A stretch of 64,000 nt of DNA, taken from assembly GCA_016212095.1 (NCBI GenBank), contig JACRHH010000037.1:124001-188000 (forward strand). The letters are read 5' to 3'. Position numbers and translations under genes: made by a program. Below the pieces are notes generated by a model. It was not told the DNA's origin. It did no database searches and saw only the letters and a list, made by a program, of their open reading frames with translations. This DNA is from Nitrospirota bacterium. GTDB taxonomy: Bacteria; Nitrospirota; Thermodesulfovibrionia; SZUA-242. This document shows positions 28,971 to 37,483 of this stretch, one piece after another; the first letter of the stretch is position 1; the number at the start of each line of letters is the position of its first letter.

Positions 28971-30260
28971 ATGCAAGAGAAGGTAAAAGTCATTATCGGC
29001 GACAAGACAATCGAGCTGCCTGTGATAATCGGTTCGGAGGGCGAGAAGGCCATCGACATTACAGCGCTTCGCCAGCAGACCGGCTATATCACGCTCGATC
29101 CGGGTTTTGCCAACACCGGAAGCTGTGTAAGCTCGATCACGTTCATGGACGGCGAAAAGGGAGTGTTGCGCTATCGCGGCATCCCGGTGGAGCAGCTTGC
29201 CGAGAACTCAACATTCGTTGAAACCGCATATCTTCTCATCAACGGCGTTCTTCCCACGAAAAAGGAGCTTGAGCGGTTTTCCGCGCTTTTAAACCAGCAT
29301 TCGCTTGTCCACGAGGACATGAAGATTTTCTACCAGAACTACCCGCGCCATTCGCACCCCATGGGAATTCTTTCTTCGATGGTGAACGCGCTTCGCAGCT
29401 TCTATCCTGAACTGCCCACTTCGTCGGCTGAGGAGGAGATAAATATAACCGTCACGCGCCTCATTTCGAAGGTACGCACGATGGCGGCCATGTCGTACAA
29501 AATATCGCGCGGCCACAAGGTGGTCTATCCGCATCCGGAGCTTGACTACTGCTCGAACTTCCTGAACATGATGTTCGAAAATCCGGTAAAACCCTATGAA
29601 ATCAAAAAGGAATTCGTTAAAGCACTGAACGTCTTCTGGATTCTGCACGCCGATCACGAGCAGAACTGCTCCACGTCAGCCGTGCGTCTGGTTGGAAGCG
29701 CGCGCGTGAACCTCTACGCCGCCATCTCGGCTGGCATATCGGCCCTGTGGGGGCCGCTGCACGGCGGCGCGAATCAGGCGGTGATCGAGATGTTGAAGCA
29801 GATTCACGCGGGCGGCGAGAAGGTTTCGCGCATAGTGGAGCGCGCCAAAGACCGAAAAGACCCGTTCCGGCTTATGGGTTTTGGCCATCGCGTCTACAAG
29901 ACATACGATCCGCGCGCCAAGATCATCAAGAAAACCTGCGATTCACTGCTCGACACCCTGCACATATCCGATCCGCTTCTGGACATCGCGCGGGAGTTGG
30001 AAGAAGTGGCTCTGCACGATCAGTACTTCATCGACCACAATCTCTACCCGAACGTCGATTTTTACAGCGGCATAGTGCTTCGGGCGCTCGGCATTCCGAC
30101 AAACATGTTCACGGTGATGTTCGCCATCGGCAGACTTCCGGGCTGGATCGCGCAGTGGAAGGAAGGCGCTGACGACCCCAAATGGAAGCTTTACAGGCCG
30201 CGTCAGGTTTACACCGGCCCGACAACGACGGATTATGTGGGGATAGACAAGCGGGGGTAG
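28971..30260 (+). CDS. gltA: citrate synthase
   Basis: Condenses oxaloacetate and acetyl-CoA to citrate, the entry of the TCA cycle. The 429 residues match the larger bacterial type II enzyme. Catalytic His residues lie in LHADHEQN and in GPLHGGANQAV, and the catalytic Asp is in NVDFYSG. Further family segments are GFGHRVYKTYDPRA and RYRGIPVEQLAE. The ribosome site is AAGGA. It is monocistronic, with its own likely promoter at 28839 and an inverted repeat after it at 30301. Confidence 0.97.
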   Translation: MQEKVKVIIGDKTIELPVIIGSEGEKAIDITALRQQTGYITLDPGFANTGSCVSSITFMDGEKGVLRYRGIPVEQLAENSTFVETAYLLINGVLPTKKELERFSALLNQHSLVHEDMKIFYQNYPRHSHPMGILSSMVNALRSFYPELPTSSAEEEINITVTRLISKVRTMAAMSYKISRGHKVVYPHPELDYCSNFLNMMFENPVKPYEIKKEFVKALNVFWILHADHEQNCSTSAVRLVGSARVNLYAAISAGISALWGPLHGGANQAVIEMLKQIHAGGEKVSRIVERAKDRKDPFRLMGFGHRVYKTYDPRAKIIKKTCDSLLDTLHISDPLLDIARELEEVALHDQYFIDHNLYPNVDFYSGIVLRALGIPTNMFTVMFAIGRLPGWIAQWKEGADDPKWKLYRPRQVYTGPTTTDYVGIDKRG

Positions 30261-30266
30261 GAGGGC

Positions 30267-30329
30267 AAACAGCCTTTCCGAATTAAACCGCTACGCATAT
30301 AACAGCCTTGTGTTTTAAAACTACAAGGC
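30267..30329. repeat. dispersed repeat A, copy 1
   Basis: This 63-base stretch matches 31351-31414 with about eight differences (roughly 87 percent identity). Both begin AAACarCCTTTCC and end in AGGC. Copy 1 lies just after citrate synthase and before the antitoxin 3' end. See the second copy and repeat B for what this implies. Confidence 0.85.
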
Positions 30330-30333
30330 TGTT
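30301..30333. terminator. inverted repeat, likely bidirectional terminator
   Basis: AACAGCCTTGT (30301-30311) pairs perfectly with ACAAGGCTGTT (30323-30333) around GTTTTAAAACT. It lies between two convergent genes, citrate synthase (+) and the antitoxin (-). The T run is short, so termination is probable but not certain. Confidence 0.55.
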
Positions 30334-30390
30334 TGCAGCGTTAAACCCCGCACGTCCTTCGCAAGACGCTCATCCAGCTTGCTGCCTGCC

Positions 30391-30421
30391 GCATCAAATC
30401 AGCGCTTCAATCCCTTTGCGA
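30391..30421. repeat. repeat B, copy 1 (3' end of antitoxin gene)
   Basis: 31 bases perfectly repeated at 32789-32819. In this copy it encodes the last residues (RKGIEALI and stop) of the antitoxin on the minus strand. Confidence 0.9.
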
Positions 30422-30705
30422 TCAAGGATGCTCAATAGCTTCAAGGACGGGCCGCCGGGATGCTTCTCGCCAATCTCCCATTTCTGGATTGTCGAAAGAC
30501 TGATGTTGAGGATGGCGGCCAATACCGCCTGGCTGATGCGGTAACGGTCTCGCAAGGTGCGGATCTGTTCCGGTGAATACGACGGAACCGGCTCCAGGCA
30601 CAAGGCGTCATAGCGATTCAGCGCGCGTTTATCGATGAAGCCGCATTTTTGTAGATCCTGCGCTGTCTCATGCACGGCTTCCAAAAGATGACTTTTATGT
30701 TTCAT
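30394..30705 (-). CDS. helix-turn-helix antitoxin of RelE/HigB-type locus
   Basis: 103 residues with a C-terminal Xre/Cro-type helix-turn-helix (ISQAVLAAILNISLSTIQKW). It is typical of antitoxins that follow their toxin gene and repress the pair. Its start overlaps the toxin 3' end by 11 bases, the usual toxin-first order for HigBA-type loci. The frame is intact although the toxin is broken, so it may persist as a regulator or by recent decay. A 31-base copy of its 3' end lies 2.4 kb away. Confidence 0.85.
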   Translation of the reverse strand: MKHKSHLLEAVHETAQDLQKCGFIDKRALNRYDALCLEPVPSYSPEQIRTLRDRYRISQAVLAAILNISLSTIQKWEIGEKHPGGPSLKLLSILDRKGIEALI

Positions 30706-31065
30706 GCGCTACCTCCAGAATTAAACCCTTCCCGACTGCGTCGGAAATCTGAGCGTCAGTCAGCGCCAACAGGTCATCGGCCAATAGCTTCAATGCCTCC
30801 AATTCGTTCTGCGAGACGCTTGCCCGCTCATTCTTTTCAAAACCGAATATGAAAATCCATCTGTCGTTTCTGTTTGTGCCAGCAAGGTTCGAGCGCTGCC
30901 GCGCTTGCCGTGTCCGGGCAAGGCAACACGTTTCTTGATGATTCCGCCGCCAAGGTTGGCATCCACCAAGCCTTGGCGTATTTCTGCAACCGCCCGGCAC
31001 AAGGTTTCATCAGACAAGGAAACTTTCCGCGCCCAACGGCCAAAATGTCGGGTTTTATAGATCAT
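30695..31065 (-). pseudogene. RelE/HigB-type toxin with frameshift
   Basis: From the ATG at 31065 the frame reads as a RelE-family toxin (MIYKTRHFGRWARKVSLSDE; GGGIIKKRVALPGHGKRGS). After RTLLA the similarity passes to another frame: TNRNDRWIFIFGFEKNE, followed by helical sequence to the stop at 30695. Loss of one base near 30878-30880 explains it, since restoring it gives an unbroken toxin of about 124 residues. If the sequence is right, the toxin is dead. A sequencing error is the alternative. The intact family protein would cleave mRNA or bind the ribosome; its antitoxin gene follows at once. Confidence 0.8.
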
Positions 31066-31083
31066 GCAGACTAAATGTACCAC

Positions 31084-31350
31084 TTGGTGATATAGTGGTC
31101 AAGTTCGGCGTGCCGATTGGAATTGAGGCGGAAAACGCATGGCACGACGTTGGCGCGGGGTTGCTTGTGGATTGATGTCTAGATGGCAAAGGCCAATGCT
31201 TTTAAAATTTGATTCCATTGCTCCTCGTCAATATTGTTTGGTACAATTTGTATCCGACAGATTTCCTCTCTCCTGTTCGACTCCCGTCAGTTACAAAAGA
31301 GAAGCTGGAATTGATAATGGCGGGGTAGTTAATTCCTTGATGCTCAATTG
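31084..31350. other. intergenic stretch, no gene recognised
   Basis: Together with the repeat that follows, 31066-31422 has no gene I can support. A short open stretch at about 31094-31174 (VKFGVPIGIEAENAWHDVGA, then stop) looks protein-like but is too short to name and may be a gene remnant. The rest is AT-richer than the surroundings, as expected for an accessory locus. Confidence 0.6.
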
Positions 31351-31414
31351 AAACAACCTTTCCAAATTAAACTGATACGCATATAATAGCCTTGTGTTTT
31401 TAAAATTACGAGGC
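31351..31414. repeat. dispersed repeat A, copy 2
   Basis: 64 bases matching 30267-30329 at about 87 percent. This copy has lost the perfect inverted repeat and ends 8 bases before the ATPase start. It contains the putative promoter of that gene. Confidence 0.85.
31359..31387 (+). promoter_or_regulatory. putative promoter of DUF4143 ATPase
   Basis: TTTCCA (31359-31364), 17 bases, perfect TATAAT (31382-31387). It is inside repeat A copy 2, 35 bases before the ATG. The matching hexamer in copy 1 is TATAAC. Confidence 0.45.
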
Positions 31415-31422
31415 GGAATATC

Positions 31423-32751
31423 ATGCGACGGTTTATTGATAGCGATCTCAGGCAGTGGAAGGAAAGCGCGCGGCGCAAGCCTCTGATCCTTCGCGGAGCG
31501 CGGCAGGTTGGCAAGACTTATTCGCTGAAGGAGTTCGGAAGGAAGGAATTTGACAACTTCGCCATCGCCGATCTGGAAAAAAATCCGTCGTGGCACAAGA
31601 TATTCGAAGGCGACCTGAGCGCGGCAAAAATCCGCGCCGATCTCGAAATTGTGCTGAACCAGAAGATCGTTCCCGGCAAAACCCTGTTGTTCATCGACGA
31701 GATACAGACGTGTCCGCGCGCCATAACCGCGCTTCGCTATTTCCATGAGGAACTGCCCGAACTTCATGTGGCTGCGGCGGGTTCCCTTCTTGAGTTCGCA
31801 CTGAAAGACATATCGTTTCCGGTTGGAAGGGTGCAGTTCTTGCAGCTTTTTCCGCTCAGTTTCGCCGAATATCTGGAGGCTTCCGGCAACCACGAGGCAG
31901 CCGCCGTTGTTCTGGGCAAGCCGGAAGGCGTGTCACAGACCGTGCATGATTTCCTGTGCGACGAGGTCAGGAAGTATTTTTTCATCGGCGGGATGCCGGA
32001 AAGCGTTAGGGCATACGCGGAAACCGGCTCGATGCGGGAGGCGTTCGAGGTTCAGGCGGAAATAGTGGAGACATACCGGCTGGATTTCGCCAAATACAGG
32101 CCCATTGTAGACAAGCACTGCCTGAACAGCGTGTTAACCTCCGTGGCGCAGGGCGTGGGGCAGCAGATCAAATACTCGCGGCTTGCCGAAGGTTTTTCGA
32201 GCCCGACAATCAAGAAGGCGTTCGAACTGCTCTGCCTCGCAAGCATCGTCCGCAAGATTCCATCCGCAAATCCCGCCGGACTGCCGCTTGGCGCAACCGC
32301 GTCTCAGGGAATATTCAAATCGATCATGGTGGACATAGGGCTGTTGCGCTATCTGTCTGGTATGCCGGTGGATATGGAATATTCCAGATCAGACCTGTTG
32401 AACATCTTTCGCGGGGCGATGGCCGAACAGTTCGTGGGGCAGGAGATGCTGGTATCACAAGGCGGCGAGCTTCATTACTGGGACAGGCAGGCCAAAAGCA
32501 GTTCAGCCGAGGTGGATTATCTGGCGGTAATCGACGGCAGGATCCATCCGGTTGAGGTGAAAAGCGGCGCGTCCGGCAGCTTGAAAAGCCTGCATATGTT
32601 TCTGAACTCATACGCGGGCAGCGGCGGCGGAATGGTTTTTTCCAGCCGCCCCCATTCCGCGCTTCCCGACCAGAACATCGCATTCATCCCCATCTACCAC
32701 GCATTTTCGGCAACCGGTGGCAAAAGAAGCTTCGATCAGATTACGGCATAG
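31423..32751 (+). CDS. AAA ATPase with DUF4143 domain
   Basis: 442 residues. The N-terminal AAA module has Walker A GARQVGKTYSLKEF and Walker B LLFIDEIQTCPRA. The C-terminal DUF4143 region ends in a nuclease-like segment (VDYLAVIDGRIHPVEVKSG). The family is common, mobile and of unsettled function. Upstream lies a degenerate copy of repeat A and downstream the 31-base repeat B. Both are also found around the nearby antitoxin, so the gene appears to have entered a duplicated flank of the toxin-antitoxin locus. It is probably accessory. Confidence 0.88.
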   Translation: MRRFIDSDLRQWKESARRKPLILRGARQVGKTYSLKEFGRKEFDNFAIADLEKNPSWHKIFEGDLSAAKIRADLEIVLNQKIVPGKTLLFIDEIQTCPRAITALRYFHEELPELHVAAAGSLLEFALKDISFPVGRVQFLQLFPLSFAEYLEASGNHEAAAVVLGKPEGVSQTVHDFLCDEVRKYFFIGGMPESVRAYAETGSMREAFEVQAEIVETYRLDFAKYRPIVDKHCLNSVLTSVAQGVGQQIKYSRLAEGFSSPTIKKAFELLCLASIVRKIPSANPAGLPLGATASQGIFKSIMVDIGLLRYLSGMPVDMEYSRSDLLNIFRGAMAEQFVGQEMLVSQGGELHYWDRQAKSSSAEVDYLAVIDGRIHPVEVKSGASGSLKSLHMFLNSYAGSGGGMVFSSRPHSALPDQNIAFIPIYHAFSATGGKRSFDQITA

Positions 32752-32788
32752 CGCGATTGTAGATTGAGCAGGAACCGTGCTGACAGAC

Positions 32789-32819
32789 GCATCAAATCAG
32801 CGCTTCAATCCCTTTGCGA
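32789..32819. repeat. repeat B, copy 2 (antitoxin gene remnant)
   Basis: Perfect 31-base copy of 30391-30421. On the minus strand it still encodes RKGIEALI and stop, preceded by unrelated sequence, so it is the remnant 3' end of a second antitoxin gene. It lies 22 bases from the RNase G stop. Confidence 0.85.
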
Positions 32820-32841
32820 ACGCCGCCTTGTCGCCGCCCCT

Positions 32842-34335
32842 TCAGTGCATCTGCCGAATCTCGAAATGCTCCTGATGGTTCGACGGGTCTGATTTCAGCG
32901 TGACGTGCAGCCGGTAGCGGTGCTCTATCTCCTCCAGGCCGCCGTGCTCCTCGTCGTACAGAAGATCGATCACCGACGGATGCGCCATGACAACAAGCCG
33001 CGCGCCTGCCATCGACGGCCCCATGCGGCGGAGTTTGCGAAGAATCTCGTAGCATACCGAAACCGTTGATTTCACCACGCCCTTGGCCTCGCAGTACGGG
33101 CACGGCTCGCATAGCACGCGCTCCAGGCTTTCGCGCACGCGTTTGCGGGTCATCTGCACAAGCCCAAGTTCCGATACGTTCAGGATCATGTTCTTGGCGC
33201 GGTCGCGTGACATCGCCTCGCGGAACGCGGAGAAGAGTTTCTGCCGGTTTTCTTCCTTCTCCATGTCGATGAAGTCGATGATTATTATTCCGCCAAGGTT
33301 CCGCAGGCGAATCTGGTAGGCGATTTCCTTCACCGCTTCGAGGTTGGTTTTAAGGATGGTGTCTTCGAGCGTCTCCTTGCCCACATACTTGCCGGTGTTG
33401 ACGTCAACGGTAGTGAGCGCCTCGGTCTGGTCGATCACGATGTAGCCGCCCGATTTCAGCCAGACCTTGCGCCCCAGAGCGCGGGAGATGTCCAGCTCGA
33501 TTCCGAAGGCGTCGAATATCGGCTCGTCGTTTTCGTACATCTCGATACGGGTTTCGAGCTTCGGAAAATAAGACCTGACGAAATCGAGCAGCCGGTTATA
33601 CTCGCCTGCTGAATCGACAACGAGGCGTTCAACCTCGTGGCTTAGAAGGTCGCGGATGCTCCGGAACGCCAGATCGAGGTCGCTGTAGAGCATCTGCGGA
33701 GCCGATACCCGCTCGTTTTTCTTGATAACGTTTTCCCACAGGAGTTTAAGAAACTCCATGTCCCCGGCCAGCTCGTCTTCCGAACAGCCCTCGCTCACCG
33801 TGCGCACGATATAGCCGTAGCCCGGCGTTTTAAGCTTCAGCGCAATCGCCCGTAGACGGTCGCGCTCGGCGTCGTCGGTCAGTCTGCGCGACACGCCCAC
33901 ATGCTCCACGTCTGGCATAAGCACGAGGTATCGGCCCGGCAGCGTGCAGTATGTGGTTACGCGCGCACCCTTCGTGCCGATCGGGTCTTTGGCAACCTGC
34001 ACCATCACGTCCTGGCCTTCCTGCAATATCTCCTCGATGGGGCGGTGTTCGCCGCCGGGGCGTATATCGTCGGAACTTTCGTCGATTATGCCGGCATAGT
34101 CGTCGTGTCCGGCTGCCACATCGGACACATAGAGAAACGCCGCCTTGTCGAGGCCGATGTCGATGAATGCCGATTGCATTCCCGGAAGTATCCGCGCAAC
34201 CCGGCCCTTGTAGATGTTGCCCACCAGAGATGAATCGCGCTTGCGCTCGATGTAGAGTTCCGCCGCCTGCCCGTTTTCAAGAAGCGCCACGCGGGTTTCG
34301 TAGCTGGTTGAATTGATTACGATTTCGCTGCTCAT
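32842..34335 (-). CDS. rng: ribonuclease G/E
   Basis: Single-strand endoribonuclease for rRNA maturation and mRNA decay. From the ATG at 34335 it has 497 residues, which is RNase G length. An N-terminal S1 domain (GNIYKGRVARILPGMQSAF) is followed by the RNase E/G catalytic part (TTVDVNTGKYVG; IIIDFIDMEKEENR, with the metal-binding Asp residues). The zinc-link segment is CEPCPYCEAKG. No long RNase E scaffold tail is present. The frame is open 20 codons upstream, but only from a TTG with no ribosome site. It diverges from ruvB with 68 bases between. Confidence 0.95.
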   Translation of the reverse strand: MSSEIVINSTSYETRVALLENGQAAELYIERKRDSSLVGNIYKGRVARILPGMQSAFIDIGLDKAAFLYVSDVAAGHDDYAGIIDESSDDIRPGGEHRPIEEILQEGQDVMVQVAKDPIGTKGARVTTYCTLPGRYLVLMPDVEHVGVSRRLTDDAERDRLRAIALKLKTPGYGYIVRTVSEGCSEDELAGDMEFLKLLWENVIKKNERVSAPQMLYSDLDLAFRSIRDLLSHEVERLVVDSAGEYNRLLDFVRSYFPKLETRIEMYENDEPIFDAFGIELDISRALGRKVWLKSGGYIVIDQTEALTTVDVNTGKYVGKETLEDTILKTNLEAVKEIAYQIRLRNLGGIIIIDFIDMEKEENRQKLFSAFREAMSRDRAKNMILNVSELGLVQMTRKRVRESLERVLCEPCPYCEAKGVVKSTVSVCYEILRKLRRMGPSMAGARLVVMAHPSVIDLLYDEEHGGLEEIEHRYRLHVTLKSDPSNHQEHFEIRQMH

Positions 34336-34403
34336 ATCGACAAAGGATGGTTCAATACGCTGGCCGTTGTCAATAGCCTTGCCGCGCGCGTACAATAACC
34401 GGC

Positions 34404-35417
34404 ATGACCGAAAACCGCATAAAAGAGGAACAGACGCCGGAAGACGCGGCTGTGGAGGCCGGAATCAGGCCGTCCGCGCTGGACGATTTCGTTGGCCAGC
34501 AGGCGCTGAAGGACAATCTGCGCGTGTTCATCCAGGCCGCCAGAAAGCGGGCCGAGGCGCTCGACCACGTTCTTTTCTGCGGCCCGCCGGGGCTTGGCAA
34601 AACCACGCTTTCCACAATTCTGGCGCATGAGCTTGGCGTGGGAATCAGGGCGACTTCCGGGCCGGTAATCGAGCGTCCGGGCGATCTGGCTGCGATTCTC
34701 ACCAATCTTGAAGAGCGCGAGATACTTTTCATCGACGAGATTCACCGGCTTCCGCGCATAGTGGAAGAGGTGCTCTATCCGGCGATGGAGGATTACAAGC
34801 TCGACATCGTGATCGGGCAGGGGCCGTCGGCGCGAACCGTAAAGCTCGATCTGCCCAAGTTCACGCTTGTGGGCGCAACCACGCGCACCGGACTTCTCAC
34901 CTCGCCGCTTCGCGACCGCTTCGGCGTGGTTGACCGCCTGCAATTCTATGCGCCCGCCGAGCTTGAGATAATCGTGCGCCGGGCCGCCGGAATACATTGC
35001 ATACCGATCACCGATGACGGCGCGTCCGAAATCGCCCGGCGCTCGCGAGGCACGCCGCGCATAGCCAACCGCCTGCTTCGGCGCGTCCGCGACTTCGCAC
35101 AGGTTAAGGGCAGCGGCGTGATTGACGCCGCCATCGCCAATATCGCCCTTTCCGCCATGCGGGTGGATGAGCGCGGATTTGACGACATGGACAGAAACCT
35201 TCTGCTTGCGATCATCAACAAGTTCGGCGGCGGGCCGGTGGGCCTGGAAACGCTGGCCGCGTCGCTTCGCGAGGAGCGCGACACCATCGAAGACGTTTAC
35301 GAGCCGTACCTGATGCAGGAGGGCTTTCTTGAGCGCACCCCGCGCGGGCGCGTGGCTACGCCTGCGGCGTATGCGTTTTTCGGAATAGCCGACGCGAGGC
35401 CGTGCGGGTTGTTTTAG
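34404..35417 (+). CDS. ruvB: Holliday junction branch migration ATPase RuvB
   Basis: Hexameric motor that drives branch migration with RuvA. The 337 residues are family length: N-terminal [11 protein letters not shown], Walker [12 protein letters not shown], Walker [11 protein letters not shown], sensor GATTRTGLL, arginine-finger region SPLRDRFG, and the C-terminal winged helix ([17 protein letters not shown]). ruvA and ruvC are not in the window. The start lies 68 bases from the divergent rng start. Confidence 0.97.
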   Translation: MTENRIKEEQTPEDAAVEAGIRPSALDDFVGQQALKDNLRVFIQAARKRAEALDHVLFCGPPGLGKTTLSTILAHELGVGIRATSGPVIERPGDLAAILTNLEEREILFIDEIHRLPRIVEEVLYPAMEDYKLDIVIGQGPSARTVKLDLPKFTLVGATTRTGLLTSPLRDRFGVVDRLQFYAPAELEIIVRRAAGIHCIPITDDGASEIARRSRGTPRIANRLLRRVRDFAQVKGSGVIDAAIANIALSAMRVDERGFDDMDRNLLLAIINKFGGGPVGLETLAASLREERDTIEDVYEPYLMQEGFLERTPRGRVATPAAYAFFGIADARPCGLF

Positions 35418-35578
35418 GAAAACATTGAAAAACTCGAAGCAACTGACGATTAGCGCCCTTATGCGGCGCTTGAGCGAGCTTTACGAGTTCAACCGAAGGC
35501 TGAATCGTTCAAGCTCGAAAAACGTGACGGCTCCAGCCGGACTGGTAGCGTCGTGAAACGCATTGGCAAAACACCGCC

Positions 35579-36103
35579 ATGAACCTTCTTCTTCACATCT
35601 GCTGCTCGAACTGCGCCATTTATCCGGTTACTGAACTTCGCGCGCACGGCGAAAACCCGACCGGATTCTGGTTCAACCCGAACATACATCCGTTTCAGGA
35701 ATACGCCGCGAGGCTGGAATCGGTTAGAAAGCTTCAGGAGCTTTGGCGGCTGGATATCGTATACGGCGGCGAATACGGCCTGGTGGATTTCGTGCGAAAC
35801 GTTGCCGGGCGCGAGCAGGAGCGATGCCGCCACTGCTACGCGTCGCGCCTGTTCGAGACGGCGCGGGCGGCAGCCGCGGGCGGTTTCGAGGCGTTTTCCA
35901 CAACGCTGCTTATCAGCCCGTACCAGAATCAGGGGCTGATTGCCGAAATAGGGCGAAGCGCGGCTGAGGCTCATGACGTGGAATTTTACTTCGAGGACTT
36001 CCGCCCCGGATTTAAAAAGGCCCAGTCCGTTTCACGGGAACTGGGCCTGTACAGGCAAAAATACTGCGGATGCGTTTACAGCGAGATGGAGAGGTTCAGG
36101 TAA
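35579..36103 (+). CDS. queH: epoxyqueuosine reductase QueH
   Basis: Reduces epoxyqueuosine to queuosine in tRNA, the last step of the pathway, as a non-cobalamin replacement of QueG. The 174 residues carry LLLHICCSNCAIYP at the N terminus, CRHC (CRHCYASRLFETA) in the middle and CGC near the C terminus, matching the metal- and cluster-binding Cys pattern of the family (formerly DUF208). The 160-base gap after ruvB contains only a short 44-codon frame from a TTG at 35425, which I cannot support. queC, an early step of the same pathway, is at 8995. Confidence 0.93.
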   Translation: MNLLLHICCSNCAIYPVTELRAHGENPTGFWFNPNIHPFQEYAARLESVRKLQELWRLDIVYGGEYGLVDFVRNVAGREQERCRHCYASRLFETARAAAAGGFEAFSTTLLISPYQNQGLIAEIGRSAAEAHDVEFYFEDFRPGFKKAQSVSRELGLYRQKYCGCVYSEMERFR

Positions 36104-36118
36104 TTCCAAAATCACACC

Positions 36119-36162
36119 GTAGGGGCGGGGTCTCCCCGCCCTTCCTGTGTTGTTGCCCCTAC
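36119..36162. repeat. GC-rich inverted-repeat element between queH and pfkA
   Basis: GTAGGGGC (36119-36126) is inverted as GCCCCTAC (36155-36162), with an inner hairpin GGCGGGG-TCT-CCCCGCC. It lies between convergent genes and could stop transcription both ways. The right arm supplies the TAG stop of the phosphofructokinase gene (36159-36161). A partial relative lies near 46510. Confidence 0.75.
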
Positions 36163-37370
36163 ATCGCCCTGTCCGGCGTGCCGCTGACTTCGGACATCTG
36201 CGGACTGTACGCCTGCGGGGCGCGGCCAAAGCATATTCCTAGCGTCTCATACATAGCCACGGTGTTCAGATCGACGAAACGCTGCTTGATCGCGTCAGCA
36301 GTTTTCATGTAGCGAATCTTTCCGCCCTCGTTGTCCACAACCGTAACCCCGCTCATTCCGGCCATCAGAAGCGAAACCGCCGCCGCTCCGGCCTGCTTGC
36401 CGAAGTTCACGTCTATGGCCGATGAATGGCCCGATCGAACGATGTGGCCCGGCTGAACCTCGCGGATTTCGGGAAGCTCAAGCACGCCCTCGATGAACGA
36501 GCCAACGCGCTTCATGAACTCCTTCATCTCCGGGTCTTTTTTCATGCGGGCCTCAAGTTCGGTGCGGATGTATTTGCCCGCTCCGGCCAGCTTTTTGTGG
36601 CCGAATGCGTCCACGCCGGCCGAATCGTCGGTGATATGCTCGCCCTCGGCGCTCTTGATGCCCTCCGACGCCACAATGATGTAGGTTCCGGCCTTCACGT
36701 CGCTTGTCTCCACGCGTCGGCAGTAGACCCTTTTCATGTGCGTGTAGAGCGCGTCGAAATCGACCGGGATTTCCGGAATCAAAATGGCGTCGGCCTCCGC
36801 CGCCACTCCGCCGCGAAGCGCGGTGTGGCCCACATAGCGGCCAAAAACCTCGAAAACCATCACGCGGTTGTGGCTGTTTGCGGTGGTTTTAAGCTCGGCT
36901 ACAAGCGTGGCCGTGCGGTTCACGGCGGAATCGCCGCCCACGCTGTATGGCTGAAGGTCTAGATCCATCGTTTTTGGCGCGTGAACGCACGGTATGCCCT
37001 GCGAGGCAAGATCCACAATCACGCTTCCGGTGTCGTCGCCGCCGCTTATCACGAGCGCGTCGATTCCGTGTTTGGTGAGGCCGTCCTTGATGCGCTGATA
37101 CTTGTTTTCGTCCTTGATTTTCTTGATCTTCACGCGGGAATGGCCGGCTTCCGATCCGGCAAGATTGGCGTCGATCAGGTCGGCGCGCGCTTCGTTCAGC
37201 GTGACCAGTGAGTTGAACTCGACAAGATTGTAAAGCCCGGCGTAGCCGTTCGGTATCACCACGGTTTCGATGCCGTTTGCCGCCGCCATACCCGCCGCGC
37301 CCTTGATAACCGCGTTAAGTCCGCCGCAGTCGCCGCCGCTTGTGATTACTCCAATACGTTTAATCGCCAT
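36159..37370 (-). CDS. 6-phosphofructokinase, probably pyrophosphate-dependent
   Basis: Phosphorylates fructose 6-phosphate in glycolysis. The 403 residues open with IGVITSGGDCGGLNAVI. Two positions that set the phosphate donor point to pyrophosphate: GGDDT (110-114) instead of GGDG, and the Lys in PKTMDLD (132-138). The catalytic Asp136 and Asp138 stay, though the usual TIDND reads TMDLD here. The start has an ideal AGGAGG site. The last codons and stop lie in an inverted-repeat element, so the C terminus (SEVSGTPDRAM) may be partly repeat-derived. A pyrophosphate enzyme would be reversible and save ATP; this is known for the family, not shown here. Confidence 0.9.
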   Translation of the reverse strand: MAIKRIGVITSGGDCGGLNAVIKGAAGMAAANGIETVVIPNGYAGLYNLVEFNSLVTLNEARADLIDANLAGSEAGHSRVKIKKIKDENKYQRIKDGLTKHGIDALVISGGDDTGSVIVDLASQGIPCVHAPKTMDLDLQPYSVGGDSAVNRTATLVAELKTTANSHNRVMVFEVFGRYVGHTALRGGVAAEADAILIPEIPVDFDALYTHMKRVYCRRVETSDVKAGTYIIVASEGIKSAEGEHITDDSAGVDAFGHKKLAGAGKYIRTELEARMKKDPEMKEFMKRVGSFIEGVLELPEIREVQPGHIVRSGHSSAIDVNFGKQAGAAAVSLLMAGMSGVTVVDNEGGKIRYMKTADAIKQRFVDLNTVAMYETLGICFGRAPQAYSPQMSEVSGTPDRAM

Positions 37371-37483
37371 GAAAACCTCCTCGTTTTTTTATGGTGTCAA
37401 CGTGATGCTTCAGCATTGCGTCTGATGTGCGTCAAATCCCTTGAACCCGCTGTAAAACAGGCAAAAAAAGTATACACCACTAC

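Noticed and set aside
35425-35556. 44-codon frame between ruvB and queH
   Set aside because: TTG start, no ribosome site, no recognisable similarity.
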